Shown here: one piece after another, positions 8,113 through 16,825 of the stretch | How positions within the stretch are numbered: the first letter of the stretch is position 1 | Layout: every line of letters starts with the position of its first letter | Source of the DNA: Saccharospirillum sp965652395 | Lineage (GTDB): Bacteria; Pseudomonadota; Gammaproteobacteria; Pseudomonadales; Natronospirillaceae | Length of the DNA: 64,000 nt | Direction: 5' to 3' | Assembly (NCBI GenBank): GCA_965652395.1 | Contig: CBFGUW010000009.1 | Span: 1-64,000 of the forward strand | Program-made: the position numbers and the translations under genes | Notes under the pieces: model-generated | The model's database searches: none | The model's input: the letters and a program-made list of their open reading frames with translations, nothing else | Told to the model about the DNA's origin: nothing

Positions 8113-8877
8113 TCAAGAATGGGATCGGGATACCGCCGTGCCGTGCCAATCGCGCATGCGGGCACGCAGCCGCGTGGCGGCCTGGGTATGAATCTGGCTG
8201 ATGCGGGATTCGCTGACCCCGAGTACGGCACCGATCTCTTTCAGGTTCAGCTCTTCGTCATAATACAGCGACAATACCAGTTGCTCGCGTTCGGGCAACT
8301 GTTTAATGGCTTCGGCCAATTGGTGGTTCAATTGGTCCGACTCGACATCCCGATGCGGTGCCGACTGTTGGCCGTGGTCCGCTTGGTAGTCCTGCAGGTC
8401 ACCGTTCCCCTGCTCTACCAGCTCTTCGAAACTGAACAGTCGCGAGCCATGGGTGTCTTTCAGCAGGGAATAATAGTCGTCGAGGCTCATTTCCAGTGCC
8501 TGGGCGACTTCGGAATCCTGGGCGTCGCGACCTTCACGCATTTCGATTTCGCGGATGGCGTCGGCTATTCGACGTGAATTCCGGTGCACGCTGCGGGGAA
8601 TCCAATCGCCCTTGCGCACTTCATCGAGCATGGCGCCGCGAATACGGATCCCGGCGTAGGTCTCGAAGCTGGCGCCCTTGGTATGGTCGTAATTCTGGGC
8701 GGCCTCGAACAGCCCGATCATGCCGGATTGAACCAGGTCTTCCAGCTGCACACTCTCGGGCAACCGGGCCAGCAGGTGGTGGGCGATGCGCTTGACCAGC
8801 ACGCCGTGATCTTCCACCAGCTGGTTGTAATTAACCTTCTTTTCGGTCTGATACATAGCGTACTGTTGCACCGACAT
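8113..8877 (-). CDS. fliA: Flagellar sigma factor FliA (sigma-28)
   Basis: 254 residues with sigma-70 regions 2 (VQSGMIGLFEAAQNYD, FETYAGIRIRGAMLDEVR), 3 and 4 (YYDEELNLKEIGAVLGVSES, a helix-turn-helix). It directs RNA polymerase to late flagellar genes, and three matching promoters (fliC, fliD, fliS) are present in this window. It starts 2 nt before the fleN stop, so translation is probably coupled. The anti-sigma partner FlgM is not in the window. A GC-rich hairpin follows the stop. Confidence 0.96.
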   Translation of the reverse strand: MSVQQYAMYQTEKKVNYNQLVEDHGVLVKRIAHHLLARLPESVQLEDLVQSGMIGLFEAAQNYDHTKGASFETYAGIRIRGAMLDEVRKGDWIPRSVHRNSRRIADAIREIEMREGRDAQDSEVAQALEMSLDDYYSLLKDTHGSRLFSFEELVEQGNGDLQDYQADHGQQSAPHRDVESDQLNHQLAEAIKQLPEREQLVLSLYYDEELNLKEIGAVLGVSESRISQIHTQAATRLRARMRDWHGTAVSRSHS

Positions 8878-8878
8878 C

Positions 8879-9712
8879 TCAGGCGACTCCGGCTCCCTGC
8901 ACCAGCCGCTCCACGAAAAATTCCAGGTTGCCCCGAGGGGTGGACGGCAATGGCCAGGTGGCTATCTTTTGCGCCAGCGAACGATAGGCGATCGCGGCCT
9001 TGGAACGCGGATAGGCTTCGATCACCGCCTTCTGGCGTTGAACGGCCTTGCGCACAGACTCATCCATCGGAACGGAACCCACATACTGCAGGGTGACATC
9101 CAGAAAACGATCGGTAACTTTTACCAGTTTGTTGAATAGGTTTTGGCCTTCTTTCGGTGTACGCACCATGTTGGCGAGCACCCGAAAACGGTCCATTTTG
9201 CAATCGCGGTTCAATACTTTGATCAGCGCGTAGGCGTCTGTTACGGAGGTGGGTTCGTCGGTGACGACGATCAAGGTCTCCTGGGCGGCTCGCACGAAGT
9301 TGGTGACCGTGCGGGAAATGCCCGCCGCCGTGTCGACAATGAGCACATCCATCTGATCGCCCAGCTCACTGAACGCACCGATGATGCCAGCATGTTCGCG
9401 CTCGCCGAGGTTGGCCATTTGCTGGGTTCCGGAAGACGCCGGGATGATTTTTATCCCTCCCGGTCCGGGAACCATGATATCCCGCAGCTCGGCGTCTCCC
9501 GCCAGAACATCGGCAATGTTTCGGCCGGTCGAGATGCCCAATAATATGTCGATGTTGGCAAGACCGAGGTCGGCATCGAGCAGAACGACCCGTTTACCTT
9601 GTTCGGCCAGCGCCACCGCCACGTTTACCGAGACGTTGCTCTTGCCAACGCCTCCCTTGCCGCCGGTTACGGCCAACACCTGTATCGGTTTCAACCCACT
9701 CATTCGATTCAT
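8879..9712 (-). CDS. fleN: Flagellar number regulator FleN (FlhG), MinD-like ATPase
   Basis: About 277 residues. A MinD-type deviant Walker A (VTGGKGGVGKSN), LLDADLGLANIDILLG and IVDTAAGIS are present. FleN restrains FleQ and, with FlhF, sets the number of polar flagella. The open frame extends upstream to 9880 but that would overlap flhF by over 120 nt. The start at 9712 (or 9703) follows a GGAG site and matches the family's usual N-terminus just before VQVxAVTGG. It lies between flhF and fliA, the canonical order. Confidence 0.94.
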   Translation of the reverse strand: MNRMSGLKPIQVLAVTGGKGGVGKSNVSVNVAVALAEQGKRVVLLDADLGLANIDILLGISTGRNIADVLAGDAELRDIMVPGPGGIKIIPASSGTQQMANLGEREHAGIIGAFSELGDQMDVLIVDTAAGISRTVTNFVRAAQETLIVVTDEPTSVTDAYALIKVLNRDCKMDRFRVLANMVRTPKEGQNLFNKLVKVTDRFLDVTLQYVGSVPMDESVRKAVQRQKAVIEAYPRSKAAIAYRSLAQKIATWPLPSTPRGNLEFFVERLVQGAGVA

Positions 9713-9756
9713 CTTCTCCAGTTGCCTGACAGTATAGGCAATCTCTGTCGGTTTGT

Positions 9757-11106
9757 TCAGCTTGCGACCGCCAGCTTGGGATGGGTCTCCGAGAGACCCC
9801 GGGCCAATCGCTTGACCAGTCCGGCCGGGTCGCACCGATGAATGTCCTTTGGAATGTTTTGTCCGTCTGTTCCATACCACAGTGACCAGCGATGCCGCAG
9901 GACACTGTCGAAGATGCTGCCAAAACAGGGCGCTTCATCCAGTTTAGTGACGATGGCTCCGGCGATGTGCCGCCCCGGGAACGCCTGAACGAACTGTTTC
10001 AGGCTGTCCGCATGGGCTGTGGCCGGAATCACCATTACCGTCTGTATGCGGGCGCCGAGGCCGGTATCCAATACCTGGGTGCGCCATTGCCGTATGGCTT
10101 CGCGGCTGCCACTGGTGTCGATCAGGACCAGAGAACGCTGACTGAGGCGTTCCAATACCTTACTCAGTGACTGACCTTCTTTAAGTGCCACAAACTCGAC
10201 ACCTAGAATACGGCTGACCAGAGCCAGGGATTCCTGAGCACCGAATTGAAAATAATCGGCACTGACGATAGTCACGCCCTCGGCCCCATGTTGCTTCACA
10301 TAGCGCGCGGCGAGTTTCGCCAATGTTGTTGTTTTTCCCGCGCCGGTGGGCCCGCATAGGGCCATCATGCCACCTTGTTCGAGCGGATCAAACACTGGGA
10401 CCGATAAACCGGCGGCCAAACGGGCCATTAACCGGCGCCAATTGGTGTCCAGCGGGATTTCACGATCGTAGTGCCGCAGTAACGAACGCTGTACGGAGGT
10501 ACTCAAACCCAAGGCCTGAAGCCGGGCTTCGAGCTTTTCCAACTGTGGAGACTGGGCGGGCATAGGCGGCTCACGCAGGAATTCAGTCTGGCGATGCAGT
10601 AATTGTCGCAGGCTGTCTATTTCTTCCCGCATAACGGATACCAGCTCCCGCTCCTGCTGACGATCTACCATCGGAACCGTCGGGGCAGGCGGCGGTGTGG
10701 GCTCCGGCGCGCGCGCGGGGGCGGTTTGACGGGCTTGACGCACAGGCTCCGGGCGGGGTTCCGGACGTTCAGCGACTGGCGTCGCCGGTTCCGCAGAATC
10801 GAAAGCTGCTCTGTTCTTGGGGGCCATGGCCTGCAGCAGCTCCTGCAGGGTGTTTTGATCCAGCTTGGGCTGACCGGTCGGCTCGGTGGCAATAGGCTGA
10901 CGGGCCTTGATAATGGCATCGGGGTCGGTGGCGGGCGCACGCTGGGCTTCATAAGCAGCCAGCTCGGCTTCATCGACACCCGCGACGATTTCGAGCCCCT
11001 GAGCCAGTTTTTTGTTGGAGAGAATAACCGCGCCCGGCCCCAGGGCTTCGGCAACCTGCTTCAAACCAACCTGCATGCTGGGCACCACAAAGCGTTTTAC
11101 TTTCAT
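9757..11106 (-). CDS. flhF: Flagellar polar-localisation GTPase FlhF
   Basis: 449 residues. A short N-terminal segment MKVKRFVVPSM is followed by a Pro/Ala/Arg-rich linker (about 90-150), a helical N domain and an SRP-type GTPase domain with P-loop GPTGAGKTTTLAKLAARY, VLIDTSG and the TKLDEA guanine-specificity motif. FlhF recruits the first flagellar components to the pole. It lies 10 nt downstream of flhA and upstream of fleN. Confidence 0.95.
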   Translation of the reverse strand: MKVKRFVVPSMQVGLKQVAEALGPGAVILSNKKLAQGLEIVAGVDEAELAAYEAQRAPATDPDAIIKARQPIATEPTGQPKLDQNTLQELLQAMAPKNRAAFDSAEPATPVAERPEPRPEPVRQARQTAPARAPEPTPPPAPTVPMVDRQQERELVSVMREEIDSLRQLLHRQTEFLREPPMPAQSPQLEKLEARLQALGLSTSVQRSLLRHYDREIPLDTNWRRLMARLAAGLSVPVFDPLEQGGMMALCGPTGAGKTTTLAKLAARYVKQHGAEGVTIVSADYFQFGAQESLALVSRILGVEFVALKEGQSLSKVLERLSQRSLVLIDTSGSREAIRQWRTQVLDTGLGARIQTVMVIPATAHADSLKQFVQAFPGRHIAGAIVTKLDEAPCFGSIFDSVLRHRWSLWYGTDGQNIPKDIHRCDPAGLVKRLARGLSETHPKLAVAS

Positions 11107-11116
11107 GGGTTATTCC

Positions 11117-13366
11117 TCACTGGCCACCAACCGAGGCCACTATCGTTATGTGTTTATTGTCCGGTATCTCCTGGAAGCTCAGCACTTTCAGGTTGGGGAC
11201 GCCGTGGCGTACAAAGCGGGCCAACAACATCCGGATTCCGGCGGAGACCAGGAGTACGGCGGGTTTACCTTCGTTTTCGAGCCGTTGCACCGTCTCCAAT
11301 AGAGACTGTTGCAAGCGCTCCGCCATACCCGGCTCCAGAGCAATACCGTCAAGATTTCCATCATTTCCGGCCTGCTGAACAGTCTTCTGCAACAACTGTT
11401 CCAATGAACGGTCCAGCGTGATCACAGGAATTTCCCGCTCGTGACCAACAATGCCCTGTACGACCATGCGGGCGAGGCCCATACGTGCGGCGTTGGTCAG
11501 TACGTTGATGTCCTGGGTTTTCGGCTGCAGGTTGGTCAGTGACTCGGCAATGGTGCGCATATCCCGAACCGGCACCTGCTCGGCCAAGAGGTTCTGCAGC
11601 ACTTTAAGCAGTTGGCTCAGCGTCAGGGTATTGGGCACCAGCTCTTCCGCCAGCTTGGGCGATTTCTTGCCGAGCAGATCGAGCATTTGCTGCACTTCTT
11701 CATGACCCAACAGTTCGTGAGCGTGTTGCTGCAACAAATGATTGACGTGTGTGGCAACTACGGTGCTGGAATCCACTACGGTGTAACCGAGGGTTTGGGC
11801 TTTGTCTTTTTGCGTTGCTTCAATCCAAACAGCTTCGAGACCGAATGCCGGATCGGTGGTCTTGATGCCATCGAGCGGCCCGAACACTTGGCCGGGGTTG
11901 ATGGCCAGTTCACGGTCGGGGTGCACTTCCGCTTCGGCTATGCCGACGCCCATGAGTGTGAGTCGATAAGCGTTGGGCATCAGGTCCAGGTTGTCGCGAA
12001 TGTGAATGGAGGGGACCAGGAAACCGAGCTCCTGCGAGAGTTTTTTGCGGATGCCTTTGATCCGCCCGAGCAGTTGTCCGCCCTGGCTGCGGTCCACCAG
12101 TGGAATCAAACGATAGCCGACTTCCAGACCGACAACGTCGACCGGTTGAACATCATCCCAACTCAGTTCGCGGTTTTCGTCTTCAACCCGAGCCACCGGC
12201 GGCGCGTCTTCGAGGGTTCCCTGCTTGGCGCCCCCTGCCCCGCCGCCCGGTCCACCCTTGCGAGCGGTTCCAGCCGCTTTAGGTGGCGGAGCGCCTGGCA
12301 AAAAGGGTTCACCTGCGGCCTGCTTCTGGCGATATAGAATGATCAGGGCGCCGATACCACAGAGGAATGCAAGGCTGAGGAAGACGACGTGGGGCATGCC
12401 CGGCAGTACACCCATGACAAAGATCAGGAAGGCGGCAATGCCCAGGACTTTGGGTGTGGCGAACATCTGATGCATGATCTGATCGCCAATTTCCTGGCTG
12501 TTGCTGTTGCGCGTCACCATGATGGCGGCGGCTACAGAGAGCAGCAGTGACGGAATCTGGGCGACCAGGCCGTCACCGATGGTCAGGAGGGCGTAGCGTT
12601 GAACGGCGGTTCCAAAATCCAACTGGTGTTGCATCATGCCGATGCCAAGACCACCGAGAATATTGATGGCAAGGATGAGGATACCGGCGACGGCGTCACC
12701 GCGAACAAATTTGGAGGCACCATCCATGGAACCGTAGAAGTCGGCTTCCTGGGCGATTTCGGCGCGGCGCAGTTTGGCGGTTTCGGCGTCGATCAGACCG
12801 GCGTTCAAGTCGGCGTCGATGGCCATTTGTTTGCCGGGCATGGCGTCGAGGGTGAAACGTGCGCTGACTTCGGATACGCGTCCGGCGCCTTTGGTGACGA
12901 CGACGAAGTTGATGATCATTAAGATGGCGAAGACGATGAAACCGACGGCGTAGTTGCCGCCGATGAGGACTTCGCCGAAGGCTTCGATGACTTTGCCGGC
13001 GGCGTCGCCTCCTTCGTGTCCGTAGAGTAATACGACGCGCGTTGAGGCGACGTTGAGTGCGAGGCGCAGTAACGTGGCGACCAGGAGAATGGATGGGAAG
13101 ACGGCGAAGTCGAGTGGGCGTAGGACGTAGATGGTGACCAGCAGGACGACGATGGACAATGCGATGTTGAAGGTGAAGAAGGAGTCCAGCACGAAGGGTG
13201 GTACTGGCAGTGTCATCAGCCCCAATACCATCAGCAATAAGACGGGGACGCCCATGAGGCGTTGCGTCATGATTTTGGCATTGGATCGGGTGCTGGTGAG
13301 TACGGCTCCGCGATCAAGGCCGCGAACCTGGTTGCCAAACCCTTTTACGTTATCGAATAGCGCCAT
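11117..13366 (-). CDS. flhA: Flagellar export gate protein FlhA
   Basis: 749 residues. The N-terminal half has about eight membrane segments (such as VPVLLLMVLGLMTLPVPPFV) and the FHIPEP-family cytoplasmic loop (SEVSARFTLDAMPGKQ, DADLNAGLID). The C-terminal half is the cytoplasmic domain that docks chaperone-substrate complexes. A Gly-rich linker lies near residues 360-385. FlhA forms the nonameric ring of the type III export gate. A sigma-54 promoter lies 41 nt upstream at 13407. No strong ribosome site is visible before the ATG at 13366, so a slightly later start is possible. Confidence 0.97.
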   Translation of the reverse strand: MALFDNVKGFGNQVRGLDRGAVLTSTRSNAKIMTQRLMGVPVLLLMVLGLMTLPVPPFVLDSFFTFNIALSIVVLLVTIYVLRPLDFAVFPSILLVATLLRLALNVASTRVVLLYGHEGGDAAGKVIEAFGEVLIGGNYAVGFIVFAILMIINFVVVTKGAGRVSEVSARFTLDAMPGKQMAIDADLNAGLIDAETAKLRRAEIAQEADFYGSMDGASKFVRGDAVAGILILAINILGGLGIGMMQHQLDFGTAVQRYALLTIGDGLVAQIPSLLLSVAAAIMVTRNSNSQEIGDQIMHQMFATPKVLGIAAFLIFVMGVLPGMPHVVFLSLAFLCGIGALIILYRQKQAAGEPFLPGAPPPKAAGTARKGGPGGGAGGAKQGTLEDAPPVARVEDENRELSWDDVQPVDVVGLEVGYRLIPLVDRSQGGQLLGRIKGIRKKLSQELGFLVPSIHIRDNLDLMPNAYRLTLMGVGIAEAEVHPDRELAINPGQVFGPLDGIKTTDPAFGLEAVWIEATQKDKAQTLGYTVVDSSTVVATHVNHLLQQHAHELLGHEEVQQMLDLLGKKSPKLAEELVPNTLTLSQLLKVLQNLLAEQVPVRDMRTIAESLTNLQPKTQDINVLTNAARMGLARMVVQGIVGHEREIPVITLDRSLEQLLQKTVQQAGNDGNLDGIALEPGMAERLQQSLLETVQRLENEGKPAVLLVSAGIRMLLARFVRHGVPNLKVLSFQEIPDNKHITIVASVGGQ

Positions 13367-13406
13367 CTGTCAATTTTCAGACGAATCAGGAAGTTAGGAG
13401 GGGTAT

Positions 13407-13422
13407 CGCAAGGTTTGGGCCA
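13407..13422 (-). promoter_or_regulatory. Sigma-54 promoter for flhA-flhF-fleN-fliA
   Basis: Minus-strand TGGCCCAAACCTTGCG has the exact GG-N10-GC geometry and the TGGC and TTGC boxes. It lies between palindromic copy B and flhA, 41 nt from the flhA ATG. Confidence 0.75.
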
Positions 13423-13457
13423 ACTGGGTGGCTTACTTTTTGTAGTGCCTGTGGTCC

Positions 13458-13569
13458 GTGCCAGATGGCGGGTATGCCTCAGGCGGTCGCTGTGAATACA
13501 TCCATGTAAGCTCGGCGGCCCGCGTCCTGCGGGCCGACGCCCGCCTGAGGCATACCCGCCACCTGGCAC
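13458..13569. repeat. Three-copy palindromic element, copy B
   Basis: 29-nt arms at 13458-13486 and 13541-13569 match at 28 of 29 positions, again with the single mismatch at arm position 8. The 54-nt core starts TCGCTGTGAATACATCC. Its first internal stem reads TACAT-CC-ATGTA where copies A and C have CCCAT-CC-ATGGG, a compensated change. Its second is GGCCCGC-GTCCT-GCGGGCC. It lies between flhB and the flhA promoter, so it falls in the 3' trailer of the flhB transcript. Confidence 0.9.
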
Positions 13570-13637
13570 TCACATTGAAGTCCGACTTATATGAGACAGG
13601 GGACTCGGCTGTGTAGTTGAACTATGCGAAAGCTAGC

Positions 13638-14777
13638 TTACTCGTCTGCTCGCAAGTCGCCGGGAATCGGGAAGTCGGGGCGGCGTTCCGGTTTGGGCGC
13701 ACGGCCTTTTTTCCATTGCTCGATCTGGTAAACGTAGGCCAGTACCTGGGCGACGGCGATGTATAGGCCTTCGGGGATTTCTTCGCCAATTTTGGTGTGG
13801 TGATAAACCGAACGTGCCAGTGCGGGAATCTCCATGACGGGGATTTTATATTCGGTGGCGATTTCCCGGATTTTTAAGGCGACTTCGTCTGCGCCTTTGG
13901 CCAACAGTACGGGAGCTGGCATGGCGTTGGGTTCGTATTTTAAAGCGACGGCGTAGTGAGTCGGGTTGGTGATTACGACGTCGGCGTCGGGTACGTCGGA
14001 CATCATGCGGCGGTTAGCCATTTCGCGTTGCAATTGGCGAATTTTGCCTTTGACTTCGGGCTTCCCTTCGGTGTTTTTGAATTCTTCTTTGATTTCCTGC
14101 AGGGTCATGCGCAATTTTTTGTTGTGGCTGAATATTTGGAACGGTACGTCCAATATTGCGACGATGATGGTGCTGGCGCAGATGAGCAGGAAGGTCCAGC
14201 CGAGTATGGTGACGGCGTGTTTGACGGATGGTCCGGTGGGTTCGAATACCATGCTGATGAAGCTGCCTTTGAGGCCTATTAACAGCAGTACGGAGCAGGT
14301 GCCGACGATGAGGACTTTGCCCCAACTTTTCAGCAGTTCCACTAGGGAGTTGACGGAGAACATTCGCTTTATGCCGGACAGTGGGTTGATGCGGCTGCCT
14401 TTTGGGGCGATGGCTTTGGTGGCGAAGTTCCAGCCGCCGAGGCCGATGGGGCCGAAGAAGGCGGCGATGAGCAGGAGGATGAACAGTGGCACGAGGGATT
14501 GCAGTGCTTCGAAGAGTGAGGCTTCGAGATGGCGTAAGGCGACGCTGGTGTCCCAGCTGGCGTAGGCGTCGAAGCTGAAGTTATATTTCATGATACCCAT
14601 CATGGTGTCGGCGATGCCGGGGCCGAATATGAGCAGGCCGCCGGCGGCGGCGAGCAGTACGGCGGAGGTGTTCAGTTCACGGGAACGGGCGACATTGCCT
14701 TCCTCACGGGCCTGTTTAAGTTTTCGGTCCGTGGGTTCCTCTGTTCGTTCCTGGGAACTGTCGTTCTCTTCTGCCAT
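13638..14777 (-). CDS. flhB: Flagellar export switch protein FlhB
   Basis: 379 residues from the ATG at 14777 (MAEENDSSQERTEEP), the usual FlhB length. Four membrane segments lie in the N-terminal half. The cytoplasmic domain contains the NPTH autocleavage site (VVITNPTHYAVAL) that switches export from rod/hook to filament substrates after contact with FliK. An open frame runs further upstream to 14858, but those codons fall in the palindromic copy C and are not expected to be translated. It is downstream of fliR. Confidence 0.96.
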   Translation of the reverse strand: MAEENDSSQERTEEPTDRKLKQAREEGNVARSRELNTSAVLLAAAGGLLIFGPGIADTMMGIMKYNFSFDAYASWDTSVALRHLEASLFEALQSLVPLFILLLIAAFFGPIGLGGWNFATKAIAPKGSRINPLSGIKRMFSVNSLVELLKSWGKVLIVGTCSVLLLIGLKGSFISMVFEPTGPSVKHAVTILGWTFLLICASTIIVAILDVPFQIFSHNKKLRMTLQEIKEEFKNTEGKPEVKGKIRQLQREMANRRMMSDVPDADVVITNPTHYAVALKYEPNAMPAPVLLAKGADEVALKIREIATEYKIPVMEIPALARSVYHHTKIGEEIPEGLYIAVAQVLAYVYQIEQWKKGRAPKPERRPDFPIPGDLRADE

Positions 14778-14814
14778 TCTCTGCCTCTCTTTTGGTCCTG
14801 TGGTTGGAACCCGC

Positions 14815-14925
14815 GCCGAGTACTGGGGGTGTTCCTTCCGGGGTCGCTGTGAACCCATCCATGGGCGCTTAACTTCGGCATCCTTGCCTCAGATATCCCC
14901 TCCAGAAACACCCCCAGCACTCGGC
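14815..14925. repeat. Three-copy palindromic element, copy C
   Basis: 29-nt arms at 14815-14843 and 14897-14925 match at 24 of 29 positions, including the conserved A/C mismatch at position 8. The 53-nt core begins TCGCTGTGAACCCATCC and contains CCCAT-CC-ATGGG and GGCA-TCCT-TGCC. It lies between fliR and flhB. The arms are more decayed than in A and B but still palindromic. Confidence 0.88.
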
Positions 14926-14952
14926 GCTAGCCTGTAATGCCCAACCTTGAAA

Positions 14953-15726
14953 TCAGTTCAATAACAACTCACGCATAAAGCGCACGTGCTCATCCAGCAA
15001 TTCCTGGACCATCGGGAAGGCCACCCAGTAACTTGCCCAAACAATCACCAGACCGGCCAGCATGGTGATCGGGAAACCCAACACGAATACATTCAACTGC
15101 GGAGCGGCCCGGGTCATGACGCCGAAGCTGAGGTTGACCAGTAGCAAGGCGGAAATGGCGGGCAGCGCGAGCATGAGGGAGGCTTTGAATAGCCAGGCGC
15201 CGAATTCCGCGACCGCGAGAAAGCTGCCTTGGGTGAAGCTGGTTGGGCCGACGGGCATGATGGTGAAGGAGTCCGCCAAAACCTCGACGACGACGAGGTG
15301 GCCGTTGATGGCGAGGAATACGAGTGTGACGATAACCTGATACCACTGGCTGAGTACGGCGACGGAGATGCCGTTGGCGGGGTCGACCATGGAGGCGAAG
15401 CCGAGCCCCATTTGCATGGAGATGGTTTGGCCGGCGAGGATGAAGACCTGCAATATGGTGAGGACGACGAAGCCGAGTGTGACGCCGATGAGTATTTGCT
15501 GGGCGATGATGACGAGGCTTTCAAGGCCGAGCACTTCGATGACGGGCATGGGTGGCAGTACCGGTGACAGTGCGAGGGTAATGAGCAGTGCGAGGCCGGT
15601 CCGTATTCGGGTGGGAACCACTTGGGCGCCGAGTACGGGAACAATCATCAGAAAGGCGCCGACTCGGAAAAAAGGCCAGAGGAAGTGGCTGACCCAACTG
15701 GCGATTTGGGCGTCGCTGATTTCCAT
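14953..15726 (-). CDS. fliR: Flagellar export gate protein FliR
   Basis: 257 residues, hydrophobic throughout with about six membrane segments (for example VVLTILQVFILAGQTISMQMG, here over 20 residues of continuous membrane character, and ISALLLVNLSFGVMTRAAP). FliR is the single-copy component of the FliP5Q4R1 export gate. It starts 6 nt after the fliQ stop. The ATGGAA start at 15726 and the length are normal for the family. Confidence 0.95.
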   Translation of the reverse strand: MEISDAQIASWVSHFLWPFFRVGAFLMIVPVLGAQVVPTRIRTGLALLITLALSPVLPPMPVIEVLGLESLVIIAQQILIGVTLGFVVLTILQVFILAGQTISMQMGLGFASMVDPANGISVAVLSQWYQVIVTLVFLAINGHLVVVEVLADSFTIMPVGPTSFTQGSFLAVAEFGAWLFKASLMLALPAISALLLVNLSFGVMTRAAPQLNVFVLGFPITMLAGLVIVWASYWVAFPMVQELLDEHVRFMRELLLN

Positions 15727-15732
15727 GCGGCG

Positions 15733-16002
15733 TCAGCCGATCAATATGGGGATGTTGATGATGAGCCCTTGGGTGTAGTCGACTACTTTTCCGACGATCC
15801 AGGGGCCGGCGAATATCATCATGAGCAAGGTGACGAGCAAACGCGGCAGGAAACTGAGGGTTTGTTCGTTGATTTGGGTGGCGGCCTGGAAGGTGGCGAC
15901 CATCAACCCGACCAGGAGGCTGGGTACGATGATGACGGAGACGATGGCGACGACGATGAACAGGGCCTCGGAAAAGAGGTCGGCGATGTTGGCGGCTTCC
16001 AT
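15733..16002 (-). CDS. fliQ: Flagellar export gate protein FliQ
   Basis: 89 residues, two membrane segments (LFIVVAIVSVIIVPSLLVGL and LLVTLLMMIFAGPWIVGKVV) joined by the conserved ATFQAATQINEQTLSFLP loop. It forms four helical hairpins in the FliPQR gate complex. It sits tightly between fliP and fliR. Confidence 0.95.
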   Translation of the reverse strand: MEAANIADLFSEALFIVVAIVSVIIVPSLLVGLMVATFQAATQINEQTLSFLPRLLVTLLMMIFAGPWIVGKVVDYTQGLIINIPILIG

Positions 16003-16015
16003 TATCCGGTTCCTC

Positions 16016-16825
16016 CTAGGCGAAACTTGAGGCGACGGAACCCATGATCATGGCCCAGCCGTCCACCAGTACGAATAACATGATTTTGAATGGCAGGGAG
16101 ATGATGATGGGTGAGAGCATCATCATACCCATGGCCATGAGAACGGAGGCGACGACGAGGTCGATGATCAAAAAGGGTATGAATAGGATGAACCCGATCT
16201 GAAATGCGGTTTTGAGTTCGCTGGTGATGAACGCGGGAATCAAAATATTCAGGGGAGTTTCTTCGGGTGTGTCTATTTGCCCTTCTTTATCGGCCAGGCG
16301 AATAAACAGGCCCAGATCGGCTTCGCGGGTTTGGGCGAGCATGAAGCCCCGGAATGGGGTGACTGCGCGTTCGATGGCTTCGACCGGAAGAATTTCTTCG
16401 TTGATATAGGGCTGAATGGCTTCTTCGTTCACTTCATTGAAAACGGGCGACATGATGAAGAAGGTGAGGAACAGCGCGAGGCCGATCAACATTTGGTTCG
16501 AGGGCGTTTGCTGCAGGCCGAGGGCCTGCCGCAGGATGGCGAAGACGACGATGATGCGGGTGAAGCTGGTCATCATCATCAGCGCTGCCGGGATGAAGGT
16601 CAGCGCCGTCATGATGGCGAGAATCTGCAACGTTACGCTGTAACGCTGCCCGCCTTCGCCATCGCTGGTGATGGTGACGGCGGGAATGCCCTGGGCTTCG
16701 GCGGCGCCGATCAGCAGGAAAACGGGCGCGAGTGCAAGGAGCCAAAACAGTGGGCGTTTAGTCGCCTTTGTTGGTTTTTGAGTCGTCTTTCGAGTGAGAT
16801 TTTTTATGTTTCGCCAGTGGATCAC
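16016..16825 (-). CDS. fliP: Flagellar export gate protein FliP (GTG start)
   Basis: 269 residues. A basic N-terminus and signal-like segment (RPLFWLLALAPVFLL) precede the FliP core with TSFTRIIVVFAILRQALG and QTPSNQMLIGLALFLTFF. FliP forms the pentameric core of the export gate. The only start consistent with a signal sequence is GTG at 16825, which makes the gene overlap the end of fliO by 68 nt. No ATG lies between the fliO stop and the signal segment. Confidence 0.93.
   Translation of the reverse strand: MIHWRNIKNLTRKTTQKPTKATKRPLFWLLALAPVFLLIGAAEAQGIPAVTITSDGEGGQRYSVTLQILAIMTALTFIPAALMMMTSFTRIIVVFAILRQALGLQQTPSNQMLIGLALFLTFFIMSPVFNEVNEEAIQPYINEEILPVEAIERAVTPFRGFMLAQTREADLGLFIRLADKEGQIDTPEETPLNILIPAFITSELKTAFQIGFILFIPFLIIDLVVASVLMAMGMMMLSPIIISLPFKIMLFVLVDGWAMIMGSVASSFA

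Noticed and set aside
7935..8231. 98-codon minus-strand frame in the fliA-cheY gap
   Set aside because: It overlaps the fliA end in another frame, spans the predicted terminator and has no ribosome site or conserved feature.
14778..14858. Longer FlhB start at 14858
   Set aside because: The extra 27 codons lie in palindromic copy C and do not resemble any FlhB N-terminus; the ATG at 14777 gives the family length.
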